In this document: positions 19,501-27,705 of the stretch, piece by piece | Position numbering within the stretch: the first letter of the stretch is position 1 | How the letters are laid out: every line of letters starts with the position of its first letter | Assembly: GCF_913053745.1 (NCBI RefSeq) | Contig: NZ_CAJXGF010000013.1 | Location: 1-49,182, forward strand | From: an uncultured Nitratireductor sp. | GTDB lineage: Bacteria > Pseudomonadota > Alphaproteobacteria > Rhizobiales > Rhizobiaceae | DNA length: 49,182 nucleotides | Direction of reading: 5' to 3' | The notes under the pieces: model-generated | Told to the model about the DNA's origin: nothing | The model's database searches: none | What the model saw: only the letters and a program-made list of their open reading frames with translations | Program-made: the position numbers and the translations under genes

Positions 19501-20696
19501 ACCATCCGGGCGGTGACGGTCTCGACGGTTTTCCGTCAGCTTTCCGACAGGGTATGGCAACGGACGCGCGCAGCCGCGTTCTCGACGATATCGGCAAGAG
19601 CGCACCGGAGCATTGGCTGTGGGGGTCGCAGCAGAAGCCGGTCGACATGGCCGTCCTCTGCTATGCCGCCAGCTATGAAATTCTCGATCCCGATATTCAG
19701 GCATTGCTGCATGCGGCGGACAAAACCGGGGTGAAACCGGTTGCGCAACTGCCACTGGAGATCAAGCGGGAGGGCAAGCAGGCCGTCGAGCATTTCGGTT
19801 TCGCCGACGGTGTCTCCCAGCCCGTGGTGCGTGGCACCCCGCGTGCCAACGGCCCCGTGGCTCCGATGCACCTGATCGCGCCCGGCGAGTTTGTGCTGGG
19901 CTACGAGGACGAGAACGGATTCTTTCCGCCGACGCCCACGGTGGCGGAAACGCAGGATAGCGAGGGCATCCTGCCGGCGTTGGAAACCGCTGCTGAAGGC
20001 CCAATTTTCGGTGGCAAAGCGACGCTGCGCGATTTCGGCCGCAATGGCAGCTTCATGGTGATCCGTCAGCTCGAACAGCATGTTTCGAGCTTCAACACCT
20101 ATTGCCGGCACGCGGCGGAAGCCGCGCGGGTGGAGACCGGCAATTCCAAACTCGATGCCAAATGGATCGCGGCCAAGATGGTGGGGCGCTGGCATGACGG
20201 CACCTCGTTGGTGCGCAATCCCAATGGGCGCCCCGACCGCGCGCCGGACAACGATTTCGCCTTCGCCACGGAAGACCCGCAAGGGTTGCAGTGCCCGCTG
20301 GGCTCGCACGTGCGTCGTTCCAATCCACGAGATTCGCTTGGGGCCGATCCGGAAACCCAGCTCAAGATCAACAACCGCCATCGCATACTGCGCTGCGGTC
20401 GCACCTATAAGAGTGGCCAGGAAGCGGGCCTCCTCTTCATGTGTCTCAATGCCGATATCGAAAGGCAGTACGAATTCATGCAGCAGAGCTGGGTGTCATC
20501 GTCGTTCTTCCAGGGATTAACGGATGAGAAGGACCCAACCATCGGCGCCAATGAAGGCACAGGCAGCTTTTCCATTCCAATGAGCGAGGGGCGCCTGCTG
20601 CTGCGCGATTTGCCGAGTTTCGTGACGACGCGCGGTGGCGGCTATTTCTTCATGCCCAGCCGTTCGAGCCTGCGCTATCTGCTGTCCAGGCTGTGA
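16533..20696 (+). CDS. cytochrome P450-DyP-type peroxidase fusion with a central membrane hairpin
   Basis: 1387 residues from ATG 16533, chosen because CCGAGGAAAA precedes it; an in-frame ATG at 16485 has no ribosome site. Residues about 1-415 are a P450: ExxR at Glu 308-Arg 311 and heme loop FGHGIHQCIG with ligand Cys 384. The I-helix reads AGFTPT (263-268) instead of AGxDTT. Residues 444-560 form a soluble domain of ferredoxin-like appearance. Two hydrophobic helices lie at about 652-674 and 681-712. A second soluble domain with NTIHFARWVLLP and SNYGGSWESYL starts near 785. From about 925 to the end is a DyP peroxidase: GFADG (1089-1093, distal Asp 1092), proximal His 1259 in CPLGSHVRRSNPRD, distal Arg 1287 in ILRCG. 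Each part looks intact and no stop or frameshift interrupts the frame. The substrate is unknown. Confidence 0.9.
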   Translation: MATTKYFDGVREAQRNQGPVADMPPFDIERIRAKGWRAKLTSRLLENPRWALGLLRRFHPILKIGGFALVTRNDDVREVLERQDVFQTPYGLEMTEVAGGTNFILGMQDGPDYRRMKSTVLSAFPVDEVENVVRPLAARHAEAIMQRAAPRFDAVGDLLRIVPVRICRDYFGIAIDDEDAFSHRANALSGLFFADPGANPVARELAVVAADRMRHTIDRSIAAVREGTIPRTTPLGRLVDMLDEDDPQIALGDVHAIMLGMIAGFTPTNLLASGNCLDVLLSKPEARRALEEAIATGDDARLERAILETMRFKPIWIGPFRYTARDAVIAKGTRRERKIKAGTSVMPATLSAMFDPAAVREPERFDMERPARDYLVFGHGIHQCIGAAIARIQIAECFRVLFSKPGLRRAEGRAGRLTRLGAYPESLVLCFDPAPLSKTVEHAMVTAVIACAKDVPKDALRDKVDALGNPSGEAMKTALDESGVIHFASIAIIDGQEEDGAKGACHLVIELSGDGTRDEVVTAFAKAAEPVLHDLLQTACGPGERRSADTLIRQNTLDISPTFGSNAGLVFSGTPGHSVRRIRAEAELEEAARAEIAAAPEGSEAGEILDRVRKVLAKQGRYDWAFEPADTLLEKPAGTLASAVKRTLRAPKVLVTVSVTLLICLAITYSLVFGYEAGFFRNLLILGTSIVLTLIGVSMLIAFIGLLLLLYLRYLEKRDLPGDESAELALLDEISRRENHLAQNHLTAVSIRKTGWLRRLTLRLSFYLISIMARQVFRPGYLADINTIHFARWVLLPNTKQLVFLSNYGGSWESYLEDFITKAHAGLTGVWSNTVGFPKTRMLFRDGATDGDRFKRWARAQQVPTLFWYAAYPGLTTGRIRINSLIRSGIAKAETESEARDWLRLFGSQPRPRRTIETDEIQSIFFGPLGPLAKAEMLAFHIPADLPRAARREWLAFVLKHTSFGNQLPPERAMITLLGADGLRRLGFSDHPGGDGLDGFPSAFRQGMATDARSRVLDDIGKSAPEHWLWGSQQKPVDMAVLCYAASYEILDPDIQALLHAADKTGVKPVAQLPLEIKREGKQAVEHFGFADGVSQPVVRGTPRANGPVAPMHLIAPGEFVLGYEDENGFFPPTPTVAETQDSEGILPALETAAEGPIFGGKATLRDFGRNGSFMVIRQLEQHVSSFNTYCRHAAEAARVETGNSKLDAKWIAAKMVGRWHDGTSLVRNPNGRPDRAPDNDFAFATEDPQGLQCPLGSHVRRSNPRDSLGADPETQLKINNRHRILRCGRTYKSGQEAGLLFMCLNADIERQYEFMQQSWVSSSFFQGLTDEKDPTIGANEGTGSFSIPMSEGRLLLRDLPSFVTTRGGGYFFMPSRSSLRYLLSRL

Positions 20697-21398
20697 TCAC
20701 TCGTCCTCAAGATGGACGACCTCTTCCAGACCGGACCTGGAGAGCAGCCGGATCGCCCCGCGTCTGATCGCAATAAGCCCTTCATTGCGCCAGGCATTCA
20801 GCATCTTGTTGACGGATTCCCGCGTCGCGCCCAAGAACGCGGCAAGCTCGGACTGCGATATTCTGATCCAGCCCGCCTCGTCGGCCATCCGCTCGCCCAG
20901 CAGCAGCAGGCGCTTGGCGAGCCGTGCTTCCACCTTGAGCAGGGCCTGGTCGCTTCGTTCGTTGCTGATCCAGCGAAGACGGGTGCACAACAGTTCGATC
21001 ATTGCCAGAGCGAGAGGCGCATTCTCCGCGAGCTTGCGCATCAGTTGCGTGCGGCTCAGCGAAACCAGTTCGCAATCCGTCAGGCAGATGGCGCTGGCTG
21101 TGCGTACACCGCCGTCGAGCGCTCCGATTTCACCGATCAGGCTATGCGCCAGTTCGATATTGGCAACAAGCTTGCGGCCGCTGATGGAATAAGTGGAAAT
21201 CTCGACTGTGCCAGAGATCACGCCGTAGATGCGATCGGCGGGATCCTCATGCATGAATAGATACGCGCCAGCCTTGTGTCGCTCCGGCCGGCAAGCGCCG
21301 AACAGGGTTTCGAAATGCTCTGCGTTCAGGTTTGCGGTCTCCCTCGAGGTCTTGCCTTGCGGTAGGTTCCGGGAGACGCGTGCGATGGTGTTTTCCAA
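20697..21398 (-). CDS. Crp/Fnr-family regulator with a cyclic-nucleotide-type pocket
   Basis: 233 residues. The beta-roll domain (about 25-140) contains IGEIGALDGGVRTASA, which matches the Crp phosphate-binding cassette (GE...R-T/S-A), so cAMP binding is plausible. There is no Fnr-type Cys cluster. A dimer helix follows, then the winged helix IRISQSELAAFLGATRESVNKMLNAW. The gene ends at the base after the end of the P450-DyP gene, tail to tail with no spacer. With a nucleotide cyclase two genes away, this is a candidate receptor for its product. Confidence 0.88.
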   Translation of the reverse strand: MENTIARVSRNLPQGKTSRETANLNAEHFETLFGACRPERHKAGAYLFMHEDPADRIYGVISGTVEISTYSISGRKLVANIELAHSLIGEIGALDGGVRTASAICLTDCELVSLSRTQLMRKLAENAPLALAMIELLCTRLRWISNERSDQALLKVEARLAKRLLLLGERMADEAGWIRISQSELAAFLGATRESVNKMLNAWRNEGLIAIRRGAIRLLSRSGLEEVVHLEDE

Positions 21399-21807
21399 GA
21401 GCTTCCACGCTGTCTGGATATTGCAACAATGAAATAATGATCGGCGCCGCCGCGCCCGTCAACGCGGAGCAGAATGGTGCTCGCCGTGACGCTTGCCTTT
21501 CCCGCTGCCGCGCTGCGGGCCTGGATGAGCCTATCCGGCATGGCTTCGCATGCCCCTCACGCAATGTCTGCACAGGCGCCGCCCCTCCAATGCTCCTGAA
21601 ATTCGGTGATTTCCAATACCAGAATGCGGATTCTCGGTAATTTTGTTTCCAATGGCGATGCATGCTTGCGGGATTTGTTGCGCATTTCTTGCATCCTTTG
21701 GAAAATCTGCCCAAAAGCGTTTGACGTATACGGAATTTCGTTGCCAAATGCCGCCTCTCTCATCCTTTGGTTGGATGACAAGCAAGTAAAAAATGGGAGT
21801 GCGGGAA
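21399..21807. promoter_or_regulatory. divergent intergenic region between the Crp-type gene and the oligopeptide importer
   Basis: About 400 bases without a convincing gene. The half next to the importer is clearly richer in A+T than its surroundings and contains TTGACG at 21721, a possible -35 element. I found no convincing -10 partner. Confidence 0.35.
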
Positions 21808-23394
21808 ATGTTGAAATCCCTAGTTCGGCCGCTGCTTGCGGGCACAATTCTTGTCTCATCGGCGATGGCAGCCTCTGCCGTGACTTATGTGCGCGGGAAT
21901 GACGGCGATCCGGAAACGCTGGATCAGCACAAGACATCGCTGGTCGCCGAAGCCCATCTGATGCGCGATCTTTACGAAGGCCTGGTCGTCTACGATGCCG
22001 GTGCGAAGATCATTCCCGGCGTGGCCGAGGAATGGAGCGTATCCGACGACGGCACCGTCTACACTTTCAACCTGCGCGACGACGCGAAATGGTCGAACGG
22101 CGATCCGGTCGTGGCTGAGGATTTCGTATTCTCCCTGCGCCGCATCATGATGCCAGATACGGGCGCGAAATACGCCAATATCCTATACCCCATCAAGAAC
22201 GCCGAAGCGATCAACAAGGGCGAGATGGAGCCCGATCAAATGGGTGTCAAGGCGGTCGACGACCGTACGCTCGAAATCACGCTTGAGCAGCCGACACCGT
22301 TTTTCCTGGAGCTTCTGACGCACCAGACCGGTCTGCCGGTGAACCCGGGCGCGGTCGAGGAGCACGGCACGGATTTCGTCCAGCCGGAAAACATCGTTAC
22401 CAACGGTGCTTACAAGCTTGTTTCCTTCACGCCCGGCGACAAGATCGTCATGGAGAAGAATGAGAATTTCCACGAGGCCGACAGCGTCCAGATCGACCGC
22501 ATCGAATACATCCCTTTCGAGGACCGCGCCACCTGTGTGCGCCGCTTCGAAGCGGGCGAAGTGATGAGCTGTTCCGATCTGCCAACGGAGCAGATCAAGT
22601 CCATGAAGGAGCGCCTGGGCGATCAGGTTCGCATCTCCCCTTACCTGGGCACTTATTACTACGCGCTCAACATGAAGCGCGAAGCGATGTCGGATCCGAA
22701 GGTGCGCCAGGCGCTGTCCATGGTCATCGATCGCCAGTTCCTGGGTGACGAGATCTGGGCCGGTGCGATGCTGCCCGCCTATTCGCTGGTTCCGCCCGGC
22801 ATTGGCAACTATGAAGGCGGTGGCTCCGAGGCCGACTGGGCAGAGATGTCTCTGCTCGATCGCGAGGACAAGGCCATCGAACTGATGGAAGAGGCCGGCT
22901 ACGGCTCCGACAATCCGCTTACGGTGGAACTGGCCTACAACAATTCCGAGAACCACAAAAACACGGCGACCGCGATCGCCGACATGTGGAAGCCGCTCGG
23001 CGTCAATGTCGACTTCAACGTTCGCGACCTGTCCGCGCACTATGCGAATCTGCGCGACGAGAAGGATTTCGACGTGGCGCGCGCCGGCTGGATCGGCGAC
23101 TATTCCGACCCGCAGAATTTCCTGTTCCTGGTCGAGAGCGACAATACCGGCTTCAACTACGCCCAGTATGAGAACCCGGAATACGATGCGCTGATGGACA
23201 AGGCCGCGGCCGAGTCCGACCTCGTCAAGCGCGCGGACATTCTGCGCGAAGCGGAGGCCATGTTCATGGCCGACATGCCGTATATTCCGCTTCTCTTCTA
23301 CTCGTCTCTGTCTCTGGTGTCGCCCAAGCTCAATGGCTGGGAGGACAACATCCAGAACGTCCACGGGACGCGTTTCATGAGCATCAGCGAGTAA
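21808..23394 (+). CDS. ABC importer substrate-binding protein, OppA-like
   Basis: 528 residues from ATG 21808, chosen over ATG 21793 because GGGAG lies eight bases before it. Signal peptide about 1-25 (LVSSAMAASA). Family 5 marks are DPETLDQHKT near the mature start, WSNGDPVVAEDFVFSLRRI, a NGAYKL strand and KVRQALSMVIDRQ. FLVESDNTGFNYAQYENPEYD near the end resembles the OppA/MppA type. The ligand is most likely an oligopeptide. It is the first gene of a four-gene operon. Confidence 0.9.
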   Translation: MLKSLVRPLLAGTILVSSAMAASAVTYVRGNDGDPETLDQHKTSLVAEAHLMRDLYEGLVVYDAGAKIIPGVAEEWSVSDDGTVYTFNLRDDAKWSNGDPVVAEDFVFSLRRIMMPDTGAKYANILYPIKNAEAINKGEMEPDQMGVKAVDDRTLEITLEQPTPFFLELLTHQTGLPVNPGAVEEHGTDFVQPENIVTNGAYKLVSFTPGDKIVMEKNENFHEADSVQIDRIEYIPFEDRATCVRRFEAGEVMSCSDLPTEQIKSMKERLGDQVRISPYLGTYYYALNMKREAMSDPKVRQALSMVIDRQFLGDEIWAGAMLPAYSLVPPGIGNYEGGGSEADWAEMSLLDREDKAIELMEEAGYGSDNPLTVELAYNNSENHKNTATAIADMWKPLGVNVDFNVRDLSAHYANLRDEKDFDVARAGWIGDYSDPQNFLFLVESDNTGFNYAQYENPEYDALMDKAAAESDLVKRADILREAEAMFMADMPYIPLLFYSSLSLVSPKLNGWEDNIQNVHGTRFMSISE

Positions 23395-23412
23395 CAACAG
23401 CGTTCGATCTTC

Positions 23413-23440
23413 CCGCCCGGCTCCATGTGGAGCCGGGCGG
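23413..23440 (+). other. intercistronic hairpin after the OppA-like gene
   Basis: Perfect 12-bp stem CCGCCCGGCTCC / GGAGCCGGGCGG with an ATGT loop, 18 bases after the stop codon and without a T-run. It occupies the same place as the hairpins after the other binding-protein genes in this window. Confidence 0.72.
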
Positions 23441-23468
23441 CATCGAACCGACATGAGAGTTGGTAGCG

Positions 23469-24386
23469 ATGCTCGGTTATGCCGTGCGCCGTCTTCTCGG
23501 CGCAATTCCGACCCTGTTCCTGATCATTACTTTTGCCTTTTTCCTGATGCGGGTGGCGCCGGGCGGTCCCTTCGACCGCGAGCGCACGCTGGAAGCCAAG
23601 GTTCTGGAAAACCTGAACCGCGTTTTTCACCTCGATAAGCCGGTCTGGGAACAGTATTTCTATTATCTCGGCAACCTCGCCCGCGGCGACCTTGGGCCGA
23701 GTTTCATCTATCGCGACTTCTCCGTCCAGCAACTGCTCGGCAATGGCCTGCCCGTGTCCATTCAGCTGGGTGGACTGGCTCTGCTCGTCGCATTGCTGAT
23801 CGGGTGCCTGCTCGGCACCGTCGCCGCACTGCGCCAGAACTCATGGGTCGACTATTCGGTCATTGCGGTCGCCACGTTCGGCATCACCGTGCCCAATTTC
23901 GTGGTCGCGCCGCTGCTGTCGCTGATCTTCGGCGTCTGGTTCAGCCTGTTGCCCGCTGGCGGTTGGAACAGTCCGGAATCCCTTGTGCTTCCGGTTATCA
24001 CGCTGGCCTTGCCGCAGGTGGCCATCATCGCCCGACTGATACGCGGCTCCACAATCGAGGCTCTGCGGTCCGACCATGTTCGCACCGCACGCGCATACGG
24101 TCTGCCAACGCGCATGATCGTTGTGGTTCATGCATTGCGCGCGGCCTGCCTGCCGGTCATTTCCTATCTGGGGCCCGCCGCGGCGGCCCTTTTGACGGGC
24201 TCGGTCGTGGTGGAGACCATTTTCGGCCTGCCGGGCATCGGCCGTTACTTCGTTCAGGGTGCCTTGAACCGCGATTATACGCTGGTCATGGGCACCGTCA
24301 TCATCATCGCCGTCTTCGTGGTGATCTTCAATCTCATTGTCGATCTCCTTTATGCGGCGCTGGACCCGAGAGTGCGCTATGACTGA
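23469..24386 (+). CDS. ABC importer permease, OppB type
   Basis: 305 residues from ATG 23469, with GAGAG upstream. The family start MLGYAVRRLLGAIPTLFLI is followed by the APGGPFDRER loop, which is typical of OppB. Six hydrophobic segments are visible, and the coupling loop is TARAYGLPTRMIVVVHALRAA. It ends with the VDLLYAALDPRVRY signature. The next gene overlaps it by eight bases. Confidence 0.92.
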   Translation: MLGYAVRRLLGAIPTLFLIITFAFFLMRVAPGGPFDRERTLEAKVLENLNRVFHLDKPVWEQYFYYLGNLARGDLGPSFIYRDFSVQQLLGNGLPVSIQLGGLALLVALLIGCLLGTVAALRQNSWVDYSVIAVATFGITVPNFVVAPLLSLIFGVWFSLLPAGGWNSPESLVLPVITLALPQVAIIARLIRGSTIEALRSDHVRTARAYGLPTRMIVVVHALRAACLPVISYLGPAAAALLTGSVVVETIFGLPGIGRYFVQGALNRDYTLVMGTVIIIAVFVVIFNLIVDLLYAALDPRVRYD

Positions 24387-25521
24387 CATCGCCACCGGCC
24401 CTATGCCGCCAGAGGGCGAACTGCCGACCACCAAAAGCCGTTCGCTCTGGGAAACTGCGTTCATGCGGCTGCGCAAGAATCGCGCCGCCATGGTCAGCCT
24501 GTTCATCCTCATCATGTTCGTTTTCGCCGGCATTTTCGGACCGATGCTCGCGCCGCATCCTTACGCACGGGTCTATTCGGATTTCGTGAAAGTGCCGGCC
24601 AGCCTCGAAGCCTATCCGCGCCAGGCGGAGATCGTGCCGCTCGCCGAATCCGCGCTTTCACGGGCCCGGCTCGAGACCCAGTCGATCGAGCTCGATGGCA
24701 ATACGCTGCGCATCCAGGCGAATTCCAGCCGCGAGATCGATCCGCGTGTGACGCGCTATCTCGACCGCTCGGACCTGTTTTCGAATGCCCGGATCGTCGA
24801 GCAGGGCAACGACAACAAGTCGATCGTCATGGAGGCGGACGTCCAGCGTCTGCGTTTCATATTCGGCACCGATGCGAACGGACGTGACCTGTTCGCGCGC
24901 GTGCTGATTTCGATCCGCATTTCGCTGATGATCGGCGCACTCGCCACCGGGGTGGCGTTGCTGATCGGCGTGATCTATGGCGCAACGGCCGGATTTCTGG
25001 GTGGGCGCATCGACAATGTGATGATGCGCATCGTCGATATACTCTACTCGTTGCCTTTCACGTTCTTCGCAATCCTGCTCGTGGTGTTCTTCGGGCGCAA
25101 TGTCGTCTTGATGTTTATCGCCGTCGGTGCCGTCGAATGGCTGGACATGGCGCGCATCGTACGCGGCCAGACGATCGCGCTTCGACGGCGTGAGTTCGTG
25201 CAGGCGGCCGAGGCGCTGGGAGTCGGCTCCGGCGGAATCCTCAAGCGGCATATCATTCCCAACACGCTCGGCCCCGTCATCATCTACATGACGTTGCTAA
25301 TCCCGAAGGTCATTCTACTGGAGAGCTTCCTATCCTTCCTCGGTCTCGGTGTGCAGGAGCCGCTTACCAGCCTCGGCGTACTGATCTCTGAGGGCGCGCG
25401 CAACATGCGCGGTGCAGCCTATATGCTCCTCTATCCTTCGCTGGCGCTGACGCTGCTGCTGTTTGCGCTCAACTTCCTCGGCGATGGCCTGCGCGATGCG
25501 CTCGATCCGAAGGACCGGTGA
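24379..25521 (+). CDS. ABC importer permease, OppC type
   Basis: 380 residues from the ATG that overlaps the OppB stop. TM1 is at about 37-57. A periplasmic insertion of roughly 95 residues (YSDFVKVPASLEAYPRQAE to VMEADVQRLRFIFG) lies before the TDANGRDLFAR motif and five-helix core. The coupling loop is AAEALGVGSGGILKRHIIPN. The long insertion makes it larger than E. coli OppC (302). It forms the channel with the OppB-type subunit. Confidence 0.92.
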   Translation: MTDIATGPMPPEGELPTTKSRSLWETAFMRLRKNRAAMVSLFILIMFVFAGIFGPMLAPHPYARVYSDFVKVPASLEAYPRQAEIVPLAESALSRARLETQSIELDGNTLRIQANSSREIDPRVTRYLDRSDLFSNARIVEQGNDNKSIVMEADVQRLRFIFGTDANGRDLFARVLISIRISLMIGALATGVALLIGVIYGATAGFLGGRIDNVMMRIVDILYSLPFTFFAILLVVFFGRNVVLMFIAVGAVEWLDMARIVRGQTIALRRREFVQAAEALGVGSGGILKRHIIPNTLGPVIIYMTLLIPKVILLESFLSFLGLGVQEPLTSLGVLISEGARNMRGAAYMLLYPSLALTLLLFALNFLGDGLRDALDPKDR

Positions 25522-25522
25522 G

Positions 25523-27163
25523 ATGAAGCAGCAGAATCAAGAGCCCATCTTCGACTTCCGCGACGTTCGCGTGACCTTCGACACACCCGACGGCACCGTC
25601 GAGGCGGTACGGGGCGTGGACATGCACATCAACGCCGGCGAGACGGTGGCTGTCGTGGGCGAATCCGGATCTGGCAAGAGCCAGATCATGATGGCGTCCA
25701 TGGGGCTTCTGGCCGCCAACGGTTCCGTCTCCGGTTCCGTCACCTATCGCGGCCAGGAGCTCATCGGCCTCGCGCGATCGAAGCTCAACAAGATCCGCGG
25801 CGCCAAGATCACGATGATCTTCCAAGAACCCATGACTTCGCTCGATCCGCTATACACGGTCGAGCGGCAGATTTGTGAGCCGATCCGAGTGCATGGCGGG
25901 CTTTCGGCCTCGGCGGCCCGCAAGCGCGCGCTGGAACTGTTGAAACTCGTTCACATCCCCGATCCGGAACGGCGGATGAAGTCGTATCCGCACGAGATGT
26001 CCGGCGGTCAGCGTCAGCGCGTGATGATTGCAATGGCGCTCGCCAACGATCCGGATCTGCTGATCGCCGACGAACCCACGACGGCGCTCGATGTAACCAT
26101 CCAGGCCGAAATCCTCGGCTTGCTGGCGGAGCTTCAGAAGAAGCTCGGCATGGCCATTCTTTTCATCACACACGACCTCGGCATTGTCGAGGCCTTCGCC
26201 GACCGGGTCTATGTGATGCAGAAGGGGCGCGTGGTGGAAACGGGCGAGACCGCCGATATCTTTCAGCGGGCCCAGAAGGACTACACGAAGATGTTGCTGG
26301 CGGCGGAACCGGAAGGCCACAAGCCGCCAGTCGGTGACGATCAACCGATCCTGCTCGACGCCAGGGATGTGTGCGTCACCTTCTCCATCAAGGGCGGGCT
26401 TCTTTCAGGCCCGGGTTATGAAATCAAGGCGGTGCAGAATGTCGGGCTGACGTTGCGTGCCGGTCAGACCATAGGCATTGTCGGGGAGTCGGGTTCCGGC
26501 AAGTCGACACTTGGTCGCGCGCTTCTGCAATTGCTTCCTTCCGAGGGGCGGGTGGTCTATCAGGGCACATCGATCCAGGGCTTCGATCGGGCGGCGATGC
26601 GTCCCTTCCGGCGCAACCTGCAAATGGTGTTTCAGGATCCCTACGGTTCGCTCAGCCCCCGCATGACGGTGGGCGAGATCATCACCGAGGGGCTGCTGGT
26701 CCACGAGCCTGGCCTGTCTGGCCGCGAACGCGACAAGCGGGCGATAGAGGCGTTGAAGGAGGTCGGGCTCGACCCGTCCATGCGCAACCGTTTCCCGCAC
26801 GAATTTTCCGGCGGCCAGCGCCAGCGCATTGCCATCGCGCGCGCGGTGATCCTAAAGCCGACCGTAATCGTGCTCGACGAGCCGACCTCGGCGCTCGACC
26901 GCTCGGTGCAGAAGCAAATCATCACACTGCTGCGCCGCATCCAGAAGAGCCACAACCTGTCCTTCATCTTCATCAGCCACGATCTGGCCGTCGTGAAGGC
27001 GCTGTCCGACTACGCGATCGTCATGCGGTCCGGCAAGGTCGTTGAGGAGGGACCCACAGGGGAGGTCTTCGATAATCCACAGAGCGATTATACGAAGGAT
27101 CTGATGGAGGCCGCCTTCAATCTCAGGGAAGTCCTGAGCCGTCAGGCAGCCGCGCGCGTCTAG
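25523..27163 (+). CDS. fused double ABC ATPase (OppD-OppF in one chain)
   Basis: 546 residues from ATG 25523, just after the permease stop. Two complete nucleotide-binding domains are present. The first (about 10-260) has [22 protein letters not shown] and [12 protein letters not shown]. The second (about 275-530) has [22 protein letters not shown] and [12 protein letters not shown]. This is the layout of YejF/GsiA-type proteins, whereas the other ABC importers in the window use separate D and F subunits. The usual oligo_HPY Cys-rich tails are not seen, as in other fused members. Confidence 0.93.
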   Translation: MKQQNQEPIFDFRDVRVTFDTPDGTVEAVRGVDMHINAGETVAVVGESGSGKSQIMMASMGLLAANGSVSGSVTYRGQELIGLARSKLNKIRGAKITMIFQEPMTSLDPLYTVERQICEPIRVHGGLSASAARKRALELLKLVHIPDPERRMKSYPHEMSGGQRQRVMIAMALANDPDLLIADEPTTALDVTIQAEILGLLAELQKKLGMAILFITHDLGIVEAFADRVYVMQKGRVVETGETADIFQRAQKDYTKMLLAAEPEGHKPPVGDDQPILLDARDVCVTFSIKGGLLSGPGYEIKAVQNVGLTLRAGQTIGIVGESGSGKSTLGRALLQLLPSEGRVVYQGTSIQGFDRAAMRPFRRNLQMVFQDPYGSLSPRMTVGEIITEGLLVHEPGLSGRERDKRAIEALKEVGLDPSMRNRFPHEFSGGQRQRIAIARAVILKPTVIVLDEPTSALDRSVQKQIITLLRRIQKSHNLSFIFISHDLAVVKALSDYAIVMRSGKVVEEGPTGEVFDNPQSDYTKDLMEAAFNLREVLSRQAAARV

Positions 27164-27295
27164 TGTCAAACGGGTCCGTTTGCGGAATGCAGGCGGTTCG
27201 GCGCGGGTTTCGCGCGCGATTCATTGCAGCTGAACACAAAAAGTTTCGCGTGTTGTGGAACTTTGCTCCGCTCCCGCCGTTTCGATCAGGGAAAC

Positions 27296-27315
27296 AATCG
27301 ATTTGACAATCGATT
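27296..27315. promoter_or_regulatory. tandem AATCGATT palindromes
   Basis: CAATCGATT occurs twice with 12-base spacing (27295-27303 and 27307-27315); each AATCGATT is self-complementary. TTGACA lies between them (27303-27308), as a -35 element would, although no good -10 follows. Probably an operator pair for the downstream operon; the binding protein is unknown. Confidence 0.45.
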
Positions 27316-27381
27316 GACTCTGCCGCGTGTCTGTTTCACGCTGGCCAAGTCGAACGACGACAGGGAGCTAAGGAGGGGCGT

Positions 27382-27606
27382 TTGAACGCACTCCAAATGA
27401 TTGGCATGAACGAGGGAGCCACACCGGCACGGTGTGGTTATTTGCGTTCGCTCTGCCGACAGCGGGCGATTATCGCCCCGGATTTGGTGAGTGCTGCATC
27501 GTTCCCCCTGCTTCTTGGGCGCAGCAAGAAACGGCGTCGTAAATTCCCGGCAAAAGCACGTTTACGCGGAATCGCGACCGTGCCTGGCTGGTTTCCAGCC
27601 AGTTGA
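27382..27606 (+). CDS. possible leader ORF before teaA, doubtful
   Basis: A 74-codon frame starting with TTG, placed eight bases after a near-perfect AAGGAGG ribosome site, and ending just before the terminator hairpin. The product is rich in Arg/Lys (GRSKKRRRKF) and has no known family. It may be chance in GC-rich DNA. The ribosome site and the position relative to the terminator are the only arguments for it, for example as an attenuator peptide. Confidence 0.22.
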   Translation: MNALQMIGMNEGATPARCGYLRSLCRQRAIIAPDLVSAASFPLLLGRSKKRRRKFPAKARLRGIATVPGWFPAS

Positions 27607-27627
27607 AGACGTTTGTGTAAGAACGTT

Positions 27628-27668
27628 CGCCCTCTGCCGCAAATCGGCAAAAGGGCGTTTACTTTTTT
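27628..27668 (+). terminator. intrinsic terminator/attenuator in the teaA leader
   Basis: Outer stem CGCCCT / AGGGCG and inner stem TGCCG / CGGCA around a CAAAT loop, followed directly by TTTACTTTTTT. It ends 37 bases before the teaA start codon, so it must either end a transcript made from within the leader or be read through under control. Confidence 0.75.
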
Positions 27669-27705
27669 GCCTAACCAGTTTGTCAAAAGACCAGAGGAGA
27701 ACAGA

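Larger units (their letters stand above)
27164..27705 (+). promoter_or_regulatory. long structured leader region before the TRAP importer operon
   Basis: About 540 bases between two operons. In order it holds: an inverted repeat CAAACGG-GT-CCGTTTG right after the previous stop (27167-27182); twin AATCGATT palindromes (27296-27315); an AAGGAGGGG ribosome-site-like element at 27370 before a short open frame; hairpin CCACACCG/CGGTGTGG with TTATTT after it (27419-27443); palindrome GGGCGAT-T-ATCGCCC (27464-27478); hairpin CTGGCTGG/CCAGCCAG (27584-27602); and a good intrinsic terminator (27628-27668). The concentration of structure suggests regulated transcription or a small RNA. Confidence 0.55.
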
